A stretch of 64,000 nt of DNA from Oxyruncus cristatus (Eukaryota > Chordata > Aves > Passeriformes > Cotingidae), in the NCBI GenBank assembly GCA_013399855.1, contig VXAY01004337.1, positions 1,506,298 through 1,570,297 on the forward strand. Reading direction: 5' to 3'. The notes beneath the pieces are model-generated. The model did not search any database, had not been told where the DNA came from, and was given only the letters and a program-made list of their open reading frames with translations. The stretch's first letter is position 1; each line of letters opens with the position of its first letter. The position numbers and the translations under genes were made by a program. Positions 34,011 to 49,100 of this stretch are shown here, one piece after another.

Positions 34011-37008
34011 CACCAAGCTAAAGCATCAATCTTTATTTATAAAGCAAATTACAAAATAGATAAGGTAAACTTAGTTAATTTTAGCATCTGAAGGTGGTTC
34101 TCACTGAATACACAGACACTATAAATCAAAAGTTTCCTTTATCAATCTGTTTATCTGAGCAATAGAGCAATTATGACCTTGATTAGCTTAACCTTTGACA
34201 GGAGTGTTTTAAAAGATCAAAATCTCATGATCTTGCGACAAACATTAAAAAATAATTACCTGTTGTATTAATTGTTTAATAGCTTGTGAGTTAACTGCAA
34301 GCAGCTGCATTGCTTTTGGGCTTTCTGAAGGCCAACAACAATTTAAATGGACACTTTCAATCATTGAATGACCAGAGACACTTAAAGGAATAACACTGAT
34401 TAATGCCCACATTTTATGCTGGTTCTGAACATTCATTAGAAGTAATGCAGGCAACCATGCAGGAGTAAACTTGATAGATCTTAGGAAAAAATCAGATGCT
34501 TCTTACTGCTCTGTCAGGAAAACAGGCCTGGAGAGGCAGCTGGCAGTGCAAGACTTCATACAATTCTCTTTTCGGGGAAAGGTGAGGGAGAACCATGCCC
34601 AGGACACTACTGGTTGGTTGCTGGTTGGTTAGGGGTTTGTACACCCACACAGAATATACTCAAGTAAAATAACTTAGAATGTCTGGTTTGGGCTGAACTC
34701 TAAAGCAGCTCATCATAAAGGCTGTTGCATAATCACTTAACCAGCTCTCATCATCCTCCAGATTAAGTTTTCCACCTTCTATTCTCATCTACCTAGGGCA
34801 GGATTAGGAAAAAAAAAAACAAAAAAAAACAACACCCCCCCCTCAACATGCACGTAACTGTATAGGCTCAAACTGATCATTATTTAACACATCTAGTATT
34901 AAAAATTTGAACTTCTTTACTGGCTGAAGAAAGTGTTAAGATGTATGTGCACTCTTGCTATGGCTGGCACATGGGCAGGAATACTAAATTCTAACAAAAA
35001 ACCCTCTAGCAGTAATTTTTAACTATTTCAATCAAAGGTTTTTCTGAAAACTAAACCAAAGAAAAAAACCCAAAGTGAATTAGGTGTGCTGCAAAGATTC
35101 AGAGTTCAACTAGAAATATATTTAATTACAGTGTACAATGAGCTGCACACAGTAACCATATTTAAAAAACAATTACACTTCCCTGACATGTAGTACATAG
35201 AAGAAACACTTCAAAGACCAGCTCCTTACCCTAGAGGAGACGGCAAGAGGCAGGAAAAGAACACAGTGGCTAAGGGCAAGCAGGAGATTAACTGAGGATC
35301 TACTGAATTGGACTGATGTAGTGTGTAAGATTAAATGGAAAAAGCTGAAATGTTGAATTTCTACTGCATATAAAAAAACCACAGTAAAACCAACTATTGC
35401 AATCTTCACATTATATAGTGCAATCTCAGATGTCAATAACAAGCTAGTATCTCCAAATAACATAATAGATAAAACAAACTTTATCAGAAACTAGTAGTGT
35501 CAAACCATTATTTCCCTAAAAAACCTAGATTAAAAACTGTCTTCCACCAGCTAAACACAATTCAGCTCTATAACATGTATATCCAGCAGCTATGATAATA
35601 TGCAGTGAACGAAGACTCCATGTAGCTTTAAAAAACCCCAAACTGACACAACTCAAAAACCACAGAGCTCACATACAAGACACTAAAAAGCAAGTCCTTA
35701 CGGGAGAATATAATCTATCACTAGTATTTGCCTCATCACACAATTTTAAATATTTAAGGTCATCCAATACTTGTTTCCACATCTAATTCTGCCTTAGTCC
35801 ACTTATTAAAATAATCTATTTTTTCTCTTTCTATGAGACACATTACTTACAGTTCAATCAATTTTAGACTATTCTGGCTGATTTTAGTATTCTGGAGAAG
35901 GGAAGCTGGGAGGGAAAAAAATGGACAAAATCCTAACCAGGTGCTTGCTGCCAGCAGTTATTCAAGACCTAGTTGGATTTCAGTTACTAATAAAGGTCAA
36001 ACATGTAGGATGTCATTTTCAGAATACCTTGAAAGTTAAAACTGCAGTTGATACTGCAAACACAGTAAGAACTCAATGATAACTCACAATTATGAAGCAA
36101 GTCTATTTCAATTTTTACTGAATTTACACACTTTTAGATCTGAGTGCACAGATAATTAATTATTAGATACTTTAGGCTTATTGCCTTGAAAGCAGCTTCA
36201 TAATCTACTGAGTATACTAACTCATGCACTTTTAATCACCTTTTACTTGGTCATTCAGTACCTAATATGTAAGGCTTCAGAGTGATACCTAAGACTGGAA
36301 AAGCTATGGTGGTTTTTACATCAGATTTCCTTAAAAGACAATTCCCTGAAATTAGTTATAGATTTGAGATGACCAAGCTTTTGCGTAGGAAAATATCCAG
36401 CTATTCCTGAATACTTACATTAATTTAACGATAACTGATTTTTATCTTTTCCATTACAAGAAAAAAACGAAAGGAACAAACCCAAACAAAACAACAAAAC
36501 CCAACAATGCATCCTGTCAAAATCAGAGGAAAACCTTCTATTGTACTATTGTCCATAAGTGCTACAAGGAAGAATAAAGATTTAATGGGAACAATGCTAT
36601 GTTGTCTTCATCTCTTCTCACAGGGAAAGTCTTACATGTTTCAACAGGCTATGCATAAGAATACGGCTGCAACTTGCCCACAGAATACATGGGTTTCATA
36701 GTTTTATGTCTGTAAAGTTTATGATCACATGTACAACTATTAAATAATGGATTCTAAATTAAAATAAAGGGGTACTAGCTTAGTTTTATTTTTCTAGCTT
36801 TAAAATAATTAGCTTTTCTACATGTCATAGAACATGGTCAACAAATATAATCACGTAACAATATAAAAAGTGTTGAGGTCAGAAAAGAGAAGAGTAAAAA
36901 GAGCCTTTTTTTCCACTAGAATCTATGAATGGAATGATTTCAGTTCATTACCAAAAGCCAGAATTTAGTTTCCTACTGTAATAGTTTAACAAATATAAAC
37001 AACAGTTT
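34010..37008 (-). other. TWF1: TWF1 3' UTR (inferred, about 3 kb)
   Basis: AT-rich sequence without coding potential between the TWF1 stop and the distal AATAAA. No transposon was recognised in it, unlike the flanking DNA, which fits a maintained long 3' UTR. The extent is inferred. Confidence 0.4.
34032..34037 (-). promoter_or_regulatory. TWF1: Candidate TWF1 distal polyadenylation signal
   Basis: AATAAA on the minus strand, about 3 kb beyond the TWF1 stop codon. Another AATAAA at 36785-36790 would give a short (about 0.2 kb) 3' UTR. Mammalian TWF1 messages have long 3' UTRs, which favours use of a distal site; this is inference. Confidence 0.4.
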
Positions 37009-37179
37009 CTAATCACTAGGTGTTTCAGTCTCTGCTGGACCTCTGATCAGTCTTCGTATTCCCCTCTTCCCCGCAGGACCTTTTGGTTTAGCAAAACTCT
37101 GTTTGTAAGCATGTTGTTTTGGATGAACCTCTTCATAAAGAAAGTCAGCGGTTAACTCATCACCATTATCAATTTCAAT
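37009..37179 (-). CDS. TWF1: TWF1 coding exon 9 (terminal, basic tail)
   Basis: Acceptor TTTTGCCAG. It starts [20 protein letters not shown], continues [18 protein letters not shown] and ends ETETPSD, TAG. It carries the capping-protein and phosphoinositide-binding tail known from mouse twinfilin. Confidence 0.95.
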   Translation of the reverse strand: MEIDNGDELTADFLYEEVHPKQHAYKQSFAKPKGPAGKRGIRRLIRGPAETETPSD

Positions 37180-40100
37180 CTGGCAAAAAATAATATGAAT
37201 ATGATAAATGTTGGCTTTAAGTCAAACTTAAAAAATTTTTAAATTTTGCTGAAACTAAATACTATATTAAATTCATATAAGCAATAATGTTCAAAGTCAT
37301 AGCATGGAAAGTTGTCCAACTTGTGCCTAATGCCCTGAAGAATCTTGGATAGTTTTTCTGAGAATCCCCTTGATTCTTACCAGTATTAAATTTGACTTAA
37401 TTAATTTCCTGAAATATAAGTACAACTACACAGTACATCTGCCAAGAAACTGTTTTTGTCTCAAGCTTTAGCACAGTCCACCTGTTAACAGTAACTAGGA
37501 GAACACATTCCATGTAAAACTAGTACTTGTTTACTCGTTTTAGGTATTTACATATTTTAAGAACTGAAAATTTTCACTATAACATGCTTTAAACAGTAAT
37601 TGTAAAAGCAATGTGCATACATATTGTTGTCTCTTAAGAAAGAGGGGGAGGAGTATAAACAAGCTTATATTATTAGCTGGTTACTGCCATTCAGCAAGTA
37701 TTCAAGGCAGGGAGAAGCTAAAATAAGTTTAACGAACAAAATGGAGGGGTGGGTGTTTCAGTTTTCAAAATTTAGACATATGAACCCGAATAGAAATAGT
37801 GTTTGCAAGCCAAACTCCACTGTTTTGAATTGCAAGAATTTAGAATTCAGAGAAATGCTTTTGCCCTGCTCTGCTGAGCATTCAACACTTCATGCCCTGC
37901 CAACCATAACACTTGGCAGACTTGCCAGCCACAGTTTCGCTGTTACAAGTACACGCCTCAGAAATTTCTGTCTACAGGAATTTTCAGGAGTCACATGGTG
38001 CATTTTTTTTGTTGTAGAAAGGAAATTTCTGAGAAATAATTGCATATAAAAACACATAGAAATAATCTACGTAATTGATGTCATCTCAGTAAAAATGGTT
38101 AATATTAACTGTGCTATTTTTTAGATAAACATCATCTCCACAGAAACCAAGCTCCCGCACAAATGTTAAGAAAGTAACTGTAGGTCACAACTGGACCATT
38201 TCTATGGTCTCTGCTCTGGAGGTGAGAAGCAACTTTTTGCACAGCAGTACAATCTATACAGTGTGAAAAGATCAGCTTACTTGCAAATTCTTGTTTGCCT
38301 CATCAAGGACTCCTAAAATAGCAATTCTAATTTCCAGAACTGCAGCTTGAAATTATTTTGAAAATCCTTACATAACCTTGGCTTTAAGGGAATTTAGTTT
38401 CCAACAACAGAAATGTGTTGTGGTCCAAAATATGACTCGGCTTTGAGTAAGAGATCATGTTTGTCCTATATAGTCCTTCAAAGTACATTCAAACACTTCT
38501 TGATGCACAAGGATGTATTTGTACATCAAAAATCTGAAAGTGTGGAAATTATGAAACAGAGAAAAGCTTCCATGATGTAACTTTGCATGTGGAGCTTCAT
38601 CAACAATTATTTCCTGTTCAGAATAAACTGTAATACTTACAGAGCACTTTTCATTGTTTAGAGAAGGTGGTGACAGTTACAGTTTTACATGAAGAAGGGA
38701 AGAGAGGGATGGAGACAATACCTATATACCCCAATACACTTACCTTTCTAATTATCTGCATCCACAACTGTGTTTCTACAATTTCTAACAGTGGACTTTT
38801 GCAACTAGAGTAGAGCATTCGTTCTCGTATACTACAGGTATACCCTGGCATGGAGTAGATGAAAACTGCAGGGAAAAAAAAAAAAACACAAACCACAAAT
38901 CAAACCATAACTACACTCCATCAAAGCTTTATCATAAAATCATTTACAGCAGAGAGGCATTGGAAATCAGCTATGCAGTCTGAAAGGGAAAAATGTAATG
39001 CCATTCTGGATCTTTTTTGCTTCAGCAAGTGTTTAATTTCGAATGGGGGATAAGAGAATGGCCGGTATCTTTATGTTTTGACACTTATGGGTGTTTATAA
39101 TCAAAAGGGATAGCTCACTACTTTCCAAACATAAGGACTCTCCTTCACAAGACGGTTTCACAACTAAATGACTCTGAAATTTATGATCGTGCTGACAGAT
39201 TACTTCTATGACACATCTTTCTCTCTGCCTCAAAATTCCTAAAGTATTTGAAACCAACCAATGAAGTTTCATACTGAGAAATTTTCTCATACTTATGGAT
39301 TCCAAATAGTCTCCTTCATGTGTGTGCTTATACAGGAAAAAGTGGTAACGCGCAGCATCCTTTGGAACTCTTTTTGGCAAGTCCTTAAGCTCAGTATCAA
39401 GTGTGTTGGCCAAAATAATAGTTTCATTTTTCATATCAATTTGCTGTTAACAAAGCAAACATGAATACAGTTAATATGCAGAAAGCAAACCAGAGAATAT
39501 AACAGGACGAAAAAAAATTTATTTAATCTAATAAGAGTAGTTCATCAGTGTACGACAGCGACACATGTTTAACGTGCAGGTAATTTATTCATAATCATTA
39601 TTAAAAAATAGTTAAAATATTTTATACTTGCCAGCTGTACATAATTGAGTTTCTTATTTTTCAATTTCTCCAGAGCCTGAATAGCTTCTTTAGCAATGGG
39701 GAATGCTACTCCTTGCAACGTCTGATGCTTGGTATCTACACCAACATCTGCCTGTACCTGGAACACAAGTCAACGGAGATGTTAACAGAAACCTTTGCAA
39801 ACATTTGTTTGGCTTCATACAATGACTGGCAATGCATTGCATATGGTTACACACAGAGTTAGCAGTAGCTATTTCAAGAGTAAACCACCCCAACAAATCA
39901 TCCCCCTATACAAGAGATTTGCATTTTTTAATTTATAGGTCATGTGTGTTTGCTAACCTGAAAAGATTCATATCTCTGAAATGGCTCTGCTTAGCAGAGC
40001 ATCAAAATCATCAGAGGGAAAACTGGTTCAAGTGTCAGTGAAGAAGCCCTAAGTTAAATTCTGGTATAAAAATACAATAATTCAGGAAGAAATATCTTGG

Positions 40101-43100
40101 TTTTCATATGATGTGTTATACTTTTGAGTTGACAATATTGCTTATAAACTTTGTTGTATAGTGAAGAATTTTAGATCAAAACACAGACGTGATTTCTAGG
40201 GAGTCAAAATTTTTGGAGGAAGAGAGAAATTATATCTTATGAAACAAACTGATCTTCTTGAAAGAAAAGAGCAACTATTGCCCCTCCTGCTTTAATATAC
40301 TCCCCCAAAAAGCCTATACAAAAAACCAAAGCAAACAAAATAAACAAAACCTTAATTTCTTAAGATTAAACCTTCTAGAAGGTCTAACACAAAGAAAAAT
40401 TCAGCACAAGCTAAACAATTGTTCCAGTTATCCAATAATCCACTTACATTAGTCACAAACTATTTGAGAGAAAAGAAGAGTTATTTTAAAGCTATTTTTC
40501 CAGAATTTATGTACATCTTAATATTCATGTAGTTTCTCTTAAAATGAGCTCTGGCCTCCAATTTTCTCAAGTCTTAGTTTATTGTCTAAGTATTAGCATT
40601 TGAATATATTAACTTTCTTTTACAATTTCACAAACACATTAAACATTGATTACGAAGGAGCAAAAGTCAGAAAAGTGTACCAAATAGAAAGTGTGGGTCT
40701 TAGATCTATTAACTAGATCTATCAACATATTCAGCTTTAATTAAAAAGAGATGCTAATGAAATATGAAACAAACTGATAAGAAAAATAAAAAAAAAACAA
40801 AGATACTTGTGGCAACACTAGATCATACTCCAGATTTTGAAGAACAACTTGTCAGCAACAAGGAAAGAGGAAAAGAGAGCAGGTGAAGAGCTTACTTTTG
40901 TATAAAGACTGATAAATTTATGAAGAAGGTTATAGAAAAAAATATTTGCAAAATATATCTGCATAAACCCCTGATCAGTTAATGGAAAATAGGCATCACA
41001 AAAATAATAAACTGTAATAAAATACCATAATATAGAAAGCACATTAAAATACAAGTACAAAAAAAAAAAATCCTCCAAACTTAAAAATGAACTGTGAAGT
41101 GTGAGAAACAGGCAAGGGCAGAGAATAACCCAATAAAACTCCAGATACAAGAAAACAAACAAAACCTACTTGTCCATACTGCAACATATTTCAGACCTTT
41201 AAAGCAAAACAAAACCACCTAAGTCGATTATGTATATTTAAACTCACACCGTAAGATTTAGTCACTGATAGCTGCTGAGTGGTGGATAAAACGCCAGATG
41301 AAATTTCCTGTGAATAAATGTAACGTAATGTACGCAGGAGTTAAAAAACCCTCTCTTTCTACCTCTATGGTAATGGCATTGAGCTAGCTACTACCATTCA
41401 GGAGCCAGACCTTGCAGGTCATTCTGAATATCTCTGAAAATAACCCCAAGCAAAACAAAAAAACAATCCCAAACACTCCCAACCCACAAATGAAATGTTA
41501 CGAATTGTCAGAAAAAGAGAACGGAACACATCATTACGCACTGTAGATATCAGTAACATGCCTGCATCTTGAATACCACATGCAGTTCTGGCTTCCCCAT
41601 CCCTCCATCTCATAAATTACATAGCAGAACTGGAAAAACTGCAGAGAAAAGCAAAAGGATCAGAAGTATGGAGTGCCTCGTTGAGGAGGAGGAACTACCT
41701 AATTAGGACTCTTCAGCCTGGAAGAGATAACTGATAAGGAATATGACATACGTCCATGGATATAGAGTCATAGGACAGTTTGGGTTGAAGGGACCTTTAA
41801 AAGAGATCTAGTCCAACATCCCTGCAGTGAGCAGCAACATCTTCAAATAAACCACATTGCTCAGAGCCCTGTCCAGCCTGACCTTGAATGTTTCCAGGTT
41901 TGGGGCATCTACCACCTCTCTGGACAACCTGAGCTAGTGCCTCATGACACTCACTGTAAAAAAATTCTTGCTCATATCTCATCTGAACCTACGCTCTTTT
42001 AGTTTAAAACCACTAGCCCTTGTTCAACCGCAATAGGCACTGCTAAAAAATCTGTGCCCTTTTTTATATGCCCCATTTAAGTGCTCACTAAGATTTCCTT
42101 GGAGCCTTCTCCAGGTTGAACAACCTCAACTCTCTCAGCCTTTTGTCATAGGAGAGATGTTCCACTCTCTGATCATTTTTGTGGCCCCCTCCAACAGGTT
42201 CATGCCTTTACTGTGCTGGGGACTCCGGAGCTGGATGCAGTGTTCCAGGTGGGATCTCACCAGAGCGGAGTAGAGAGGGAGGATCACCTCCCTTGACCTG
42301 CTGATCACACTACTTTTGGTGCAGCACAAGATACAGCTGGCTTTCTGGGATACAGCTGGCTTTATCCAAGGGGAGGAGGAAACTTAAAGACTTTTCTTTG
42401 CCTTCCCCACACAATCTGCAGGATTACCAAAATAAATCAGTAAATAGCAATCAATGGTTCTTTATTTACATAGTACTTTGTCAAGCTGTGGAATATGCTG
42501 CCATAGGGTCTGTAGCCAACAAAAACTTAATGTGGATTTAGAGAAATTACAAGTCTAGATGATGGATGAAAAACCAGTTAAGAACAATTACATAGTAATA
42601 CATCATCTTTTGTGCAAGAAGATCCCTCCCTGCAAACGCTGAGACAAGAGAGTATTCAAGGTAATTATCATGGCCTTCTTGCCCTGCTTTTACATGCCTC
42701 CTAGATTTCTGCCATTGTTCACTCAAGGACTTGACAACAGACTAGGTGATCCTTTGATCTGACCCAGTAAAATATTTCTTGGGGTAATCATGAAAGAATA
42801 TACATATGGAAAAATTTTTAAAATCAGAAAGCTTTTAGTTTTCTAAGTCTAATTACAGGCTTTGTGATGGTGGAAACTTAAAGAGAAAAATAACATGAAT
42901 TAATGTATCGTGAGACGTTTCAAACAAAGCCAAAATGGCAGCAATTTTTATGTGTTTATCAGTTAATGTATCTCTGAAAAGCACAGCTATTGCTGTTAAA
43001 GTTTCATAATAACACATGAAGTTTTAGTCTGCATGAATCTGCTGTTAACCACATTGTATGCAGTGCATAAGAGATAATACTAATACCAGAGGTGATCACC

Positions 43101-46100
43101 GATCCTGCAGAAGTTTTACATTCATTAATTTTTTTTTTAAAAGCTGATCAAGTAAAGTGCAGTGTTTGATGATGGTGAATGCATTTCTACATTGAATTAA
43201 TTAAAATCAGACATGAAAAATAACAAAAGACACCACTGGAAAAAAAAAAGTCAATAAACAACAAAGCTGCAGCAAAAGCACAGTAGAGTGAAAACATAAG
43301 ATACACAGCAGCATTTAACATGATCGTTTCCCGGCATCCAGCTGCATAAATAAATCATACTTCAAATACATGTACCACAGCTCTAAAATACAAATTTCAA
43401 AAACAAATAAGATCAGCACATGACCTATTTTAATATGCATCTGAACACATACAGTGATCAAGTGAAGGAAAAATGTGAGAAAAAGAATCCTCTGAAACTT
43501 TTCAATCACTAGCTAGCTGACAATCATCAAATTATTTGGTCAAAGGCATTTGTTAGAGGTTTTTCTAAAAAGTGTTCATAGCATAACCAAATCAGTCTCT
43601 TAAAAAGACTTGGTTTGGATTTCTATTTTCTTTTTATTGGAATTCACTTCCTCTCAGTCTTAAGCGCAGTGGTGCTGGAAGCTAGATATCTTTCGTCTAG
43701 GAATAAGGTTGCTGAAATACTCCTGGCAATCATTTACTGCAATAGTTGCTATTTTGTGTTTTCTCTACAACTTCTGCCACCATGGGAAATGTATGTGAAC
43801 AATCAGAGAATGGTTGAGGTTGGAAGACCTCTCCAGAGATCATCCTGTCCAATCATCCTGCTCAATCAGGGCCACTACAGCCAGCTGCCCAGTTCTCTGT
43901 CCAAACAGCTTTTGAGTATCTCCAAGATGGAGATTCCACAACCTTCCAGGGCAACCTGTGCCAGTACTCTGTCACCATTCCCAAGGAAGCACATCCAGTG
44001 ATATTAAAAGCCAAAGCTGCAACAATTAAGCTCTGCAGATGCCAAGCCTCTGATTCAGACATGAGGCCTTTCAAACTCAGCAAGATCATGCCACTCCAAC
44101 TTGAGCCATCATCATCCTGCAGTTTCAACTTCTTGAGAAATAAATTTATATTCTCATCCACTCACACTTCCTAAAACTTTCCATTTTCTGTTCTGCCTTT
44201 TTTTACCCTAGAAAGACGTTTTCCTGCAAGACATTTGGAACTCTGCACCCTGTTTCCCACCCATGATTGAAGATGTTCTAGGTACCTCGTTAATCTTAAT
44301 TTGTCGAAGTTCCTCTTCTGCTGCAGTCAAAGGTGCAGGGGAGGATTGTGATATCAAATATTTTTTATATCCATTCAGTGAAACATCATCCTGAAAGCAC
44401 AATATCAATATTGATCATTTTTTTAATAACAGAAGTTTTCTTCAGAGATTTTCTATGCAGCATTACAAAAAGCAGTTATTTTCCATACATTTACAATCAT
44501 TTTATTTGAACAGAACACAATTGTAGGTGCATTTTCAAATTCAGCTCATCTTCCTGTACAACAGAGTCCACTGGGCTGTTCTTGTTTTACCATGGACAGC
44601 ATTTCCACAAGCAGTCCTTAATTACCTTGCTAATTAAAACTTTAGCACTTAATGAAGACTGTGTTCATGAAATTCTTCAGCCATCTTGGACAAAACCTCA
44701 CAGAATTGCCACAATTCTAATAAATAATAACCCCCCCTATTTTCTTATAAAATTTACATGCTCAGATTGGTAGCTTATTGCTACTTTTCTACCTGTGAAA
44801 TGGGAGACAGAAATGCTACCTTAGGTCAGGGAGTAAGCACTATAAGCAAATAGTTTATGATGCAACATTACAGAAGCCTTTAATTCTGATAATCACTTTT
44901 GTTATTGCTCGGTGATAGCTGTATCCCTCTATAAAGAGGTTGATATCACAGGTAAATACTGTTTTGTCTTTATTATTACGGTGGCCACTCAGAAAAGGGC
45001 AGGACTTCATATGAATGTGATTTTATACTATGTTCTGAAGAGAAAGAGAAAGCTCCTTCTTAGCGCTTCCCCTTCTGAAAGAGGGAGACTTTCCCAAATA
45101 CAATTTCTAGTGGCAATATTCCATCATGCCTTGTTTCAGAAGCCCAGGGGTATTGAGGTTAATACATGTGAATTAGCAGGTGGGACCATAACCAGCTTCC
45201 ACTATGATTAAGGAGCTGGTTGCAACTAAACCATCCTTATGTTTAACAAATAAAGACAAAGTAACACATTGGATGGTGATGATCAAGATTCTGAGTGAAC
45301 CTATGAGACTTGAATACCTTGAAGAAGCTGTGATTTTCACACTGTTGTACATTAAAGGCCAGCTACAATTAAGAAGTTTATAAAACACTGAAACCAACAA
45401 TTTAGAGATATATAAGCTGCAACATAATGAGCTTGGAAAAAGTGAGTTACATCAACGCCATCCTCTATGTGCCACAGGCCTATTTTGAAATAACAGTAAG
45501 ACAAATGTAATGCTCCTTTTTCACAACTGAGATGGAAACTCAGACTTGTAGGGATAGACACAGATTCTACATATTGCATAAAGTGCTAATGGTTTGGTGC
45601 AAGTGGTGGAGAGAGATTAGTTGACTGAACAAGCAAGAAAAAAGTAACATGACCTCTACCAGTAAACCCTCTTAGCAACTTGGTTACCTACTTCCCCAGA
45701 ATACAGCCTCTCCAGAGAGGTCGGTTTGCATGGTTGTTAGGATAATGAAGCCTCCATGACAGGTTAATGCTAAATATAACAAACTACTCAGTGAGCAGCA
45801 GAATTATTAGCCTGGTGTCCACCACAACAGCCCATCTCTCTTTCACAGCTTTTTTCCCCACTACAGTATCCTCTGTTCTTCCCCAAACCTCCAATTTCTT
45901 CCATTCCTTCAGCACCAGCTGCCTGTGTCAATAATGGCAGTGTTTTGGCTCAGATTTTTTCAGATGAACTGATTAACAGGTCAGACAGAAAATAACTGAT
46001 GCAGTCTCTGCTGAAAGAGAAACTGAGTAATTATAATTTAAATCTCTACGTAATCATCAGTTCCTATGAAAACTATGGGAATTCTTTATGTCTGAGTATT

Positions 46101-49100
46101 CTAACTTGTATTTCTTTTAAAACTGGCAATGGATTAAGAAGTTAAAACTGTCTGACATCTGCCTGACAATCAGGCAGACATCACAACCATGTAAAACTTG
46201 TTTCTCACAGAAACTAATGTAACAGTCCCATATTTCCCTACATGCACAGCACTTGCAGCCTTTGCAACATCCTTTAGACACTTGCTAGATTTCATACATG
46301 CACCTCCCAATTATCTTAACAAAAGTGAACAGTCAACTATTAGTATTTTCATTGAACAAACCAATAGCTACTAAAAGTCTGTTTCCTGAAGTTAAGATGG
46401 CAGCCTTGCATGTGAGGTACATTCTATGGCCAAATCCTAAAGAACTGACAACTTATAGCCTTAGTTTAAGAGAAAAACATTCGTTTTCAGGTGTTAACAG
46501 CCTAAAGATCACTGTTCTAGCCCATCCAGAGACACATATTAAAAGTGGTTCATGTATACAACTGGCATACTTGCAGTGAGATTAAGAGATGTGCTATTAT
46601 TCTTAGCTCATTTAGTTTCCATAACTATTTGAAGCAAGGGCTTCTTAGCCTGAAGATATTAACTATACTTAGTAACTTGTCCAAGTGAGATCAAATACAC
46701 TTGAACATTGGAATAATACACATAGCTTTTAAGTCTTTTTTTCTTAATCAAAAAAGAGCAGAAACCCCCCAAATTCATACCAGTAACATCAGCTAGTATA
46801 TTTAGTATTTAAAGTCAGTGCGCTGACTTTAAATAGAAAAACATACCTGTACCGTTCCAAATACTTCATCTTTAATATGACCACCTCCAAATTCTTTCTT
46901 AAGTGTTGCTCGGGTTGCTGCATATAACATTTTTTGACGAACCTGGCATATAATAAAACAGTGGGGGGTTGATTTGGGTCCTTTTTTATTCTTTGTTGTA
47001 CAAAGAAAATCTAACATGTTGGCGTACCAAGTCCATTAACAAATATCTTTCTTGAACAAGTATTTTAAATGTTGGAACTGCACTATAATCTTGTAGAGCT
47101 CTGGAGCATAATACTTACACATGCTATTAAATTCACCATGTCATGATATCATGCATTATTATCACAGTAATTGCAAAACTGCAGCTTTAATAAGAGCGTG
47201 AGCTTTTTTTTAAACAAAAAAAAGTCAACATAATCTTTACTAGTTTTAAATGGGAAAACCCACAACTGTATAGAGCTTTTGTCACTGATCTGTGTACTAA
47301 TGGATACAACAGACAGCAAAACAGCAGACTGCAAATAACTCATTATTATTTTTTAATTTGATAGTGACTCCAGATACTGATGGTTCAACTACAGAGTGAA
47401 AAAGTTATGTTTGCTCCCCATCAAATTGCATCTAACACAGTCACTTATTCCTCTCCCAACAGTCCCATCTTCCCACCTTATTTCACCATCATGACATCCT
47501 CTCCATAATACTTCACCTTTTCTAAAATCTTTTCTACGTACTTCAACTTTCAGTGTCTTACTATTTCCTAACTACTAGGGAAAGCAGTAGGAATACTGGA
47601 ATAGTTTTACTTTCTGTCTTCCCAGAACCTGCACACAGTATCTTAGTTTCTCCTAGAAAGCCCTAACTCTTAATGAATTCCTCTCAGTTCCCTGCCATGC
47701 TCTCGAACTATTGACTAAGAAATAGTATATTCTGCAGCATGCCACAGATCCACAAGTGCCAGCTGGGCAGCCAGCAAGCCAAACAGAATAAACTGCTTGA
47801 GCTCACCCTATGATCCTCCTCTCTACGATAACACCCATTAAGATTTCTGTCCTATATCCTTCCATGACTTTTTATGAAATACTGACAGTGAGACAGACAA
47901 ACAGGGCAAAAAAATTGTACAGAGTCCTCTAGTCTGGCTAAAAATACATTGGATCGGCTGCACTCCATCTAGACCTACTGATTTGCTCTTCAATCAGCTT
48001 CAAGAATCATTTTCCCAGTTTTCTTGTGGGACTGTAGGGGGAAGGCTGGGGAATGCTTAATTCCTTAAATCCTTTTGCTTCATATCTAGGATTCAGATCA
48101 AATGGCACTGTTGAAAAATCATCAACAAAATGAAGCCTGATGCCTGTTACTTACAGGAGAGTGATCAGGTGACCATGCAATGAAGATCCATTCATATCCT
48201 TGAGCATTCTGAGAATCTAATCTGTATAATATATAACATGGTTGCTTGTCTTCAAGAAGGGGAAGGACAAAGCAGTCATAATCCTTTTCCCATGATCCAA
48301 CCGGCCGTCTAGAGGATCCCACAACAAGCTGCTCTACAATCAATAACCAAAGCTATGGGTTAGCAACAATAGTTTTTCAAAATTAACAATTAAAATAAGC
48401 AGTTAATTGGACATTTTCATAATTATGTCCACAAGAATGGGAGTCAAGAACAGTCAGCATGAAAGCAAGTGAATTCCTGCAAAAGCTGTGTATGTTCAAA
48501 CCCTAACTCTCTTTAACCAAAATACAAATAGTTGAGAAGTAATGTGCTGGTTGCCATCAAGTTCTTTGATCTGAAGTGATACTACTGATGTTAATTTTTT
48601 TAGCATAACATACACAGAAGGGAAATAAGAACTGTCTTCTGCCAGTTAGTTTATTTTTAAATTGGAATTCTTAAGTAGAAATAAGATGAGAGTAACCTTT
48701 CAAATTTTATGATAATAATTATTGATGCTCATGCTATAAAATATTAGTGTTTGCACTCATTGTAAGGAGTCAATAACTCAGTTATACAGTGAAAAGAGTT
48801 TGGAATGAATACACTTGCATTAATCACTTTAACTTGACTATGTAAGTAGATAAACCTCTTTCGAATACAGCTTCATAGCTATGGTCTTTAAATGACTGAA
48901 GTTGTTTATCATGTGTAATTGGCTTAAGTCTGTATAGAATACTTCAAGTGGTATTTAATTATGTGAACAGCTGTAACAACAGGATTTTTCTCTTATTTAT
49001 GCATCATATCTCAGCTTCCAAAGGAAAGTATGAGTATACTGTCTTACAAAACATTTATCAGCTTCCCAGTAAGTACTAGCCCCTACAATCGAAATAGAAA

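Noticed and set aside
37624..38049. Plus-strand open frame of 141 codons in TWF1 intron 8
   Set aside because: No recognisable domain and ordinary AT-rich intron composition; antisense to TWF1.
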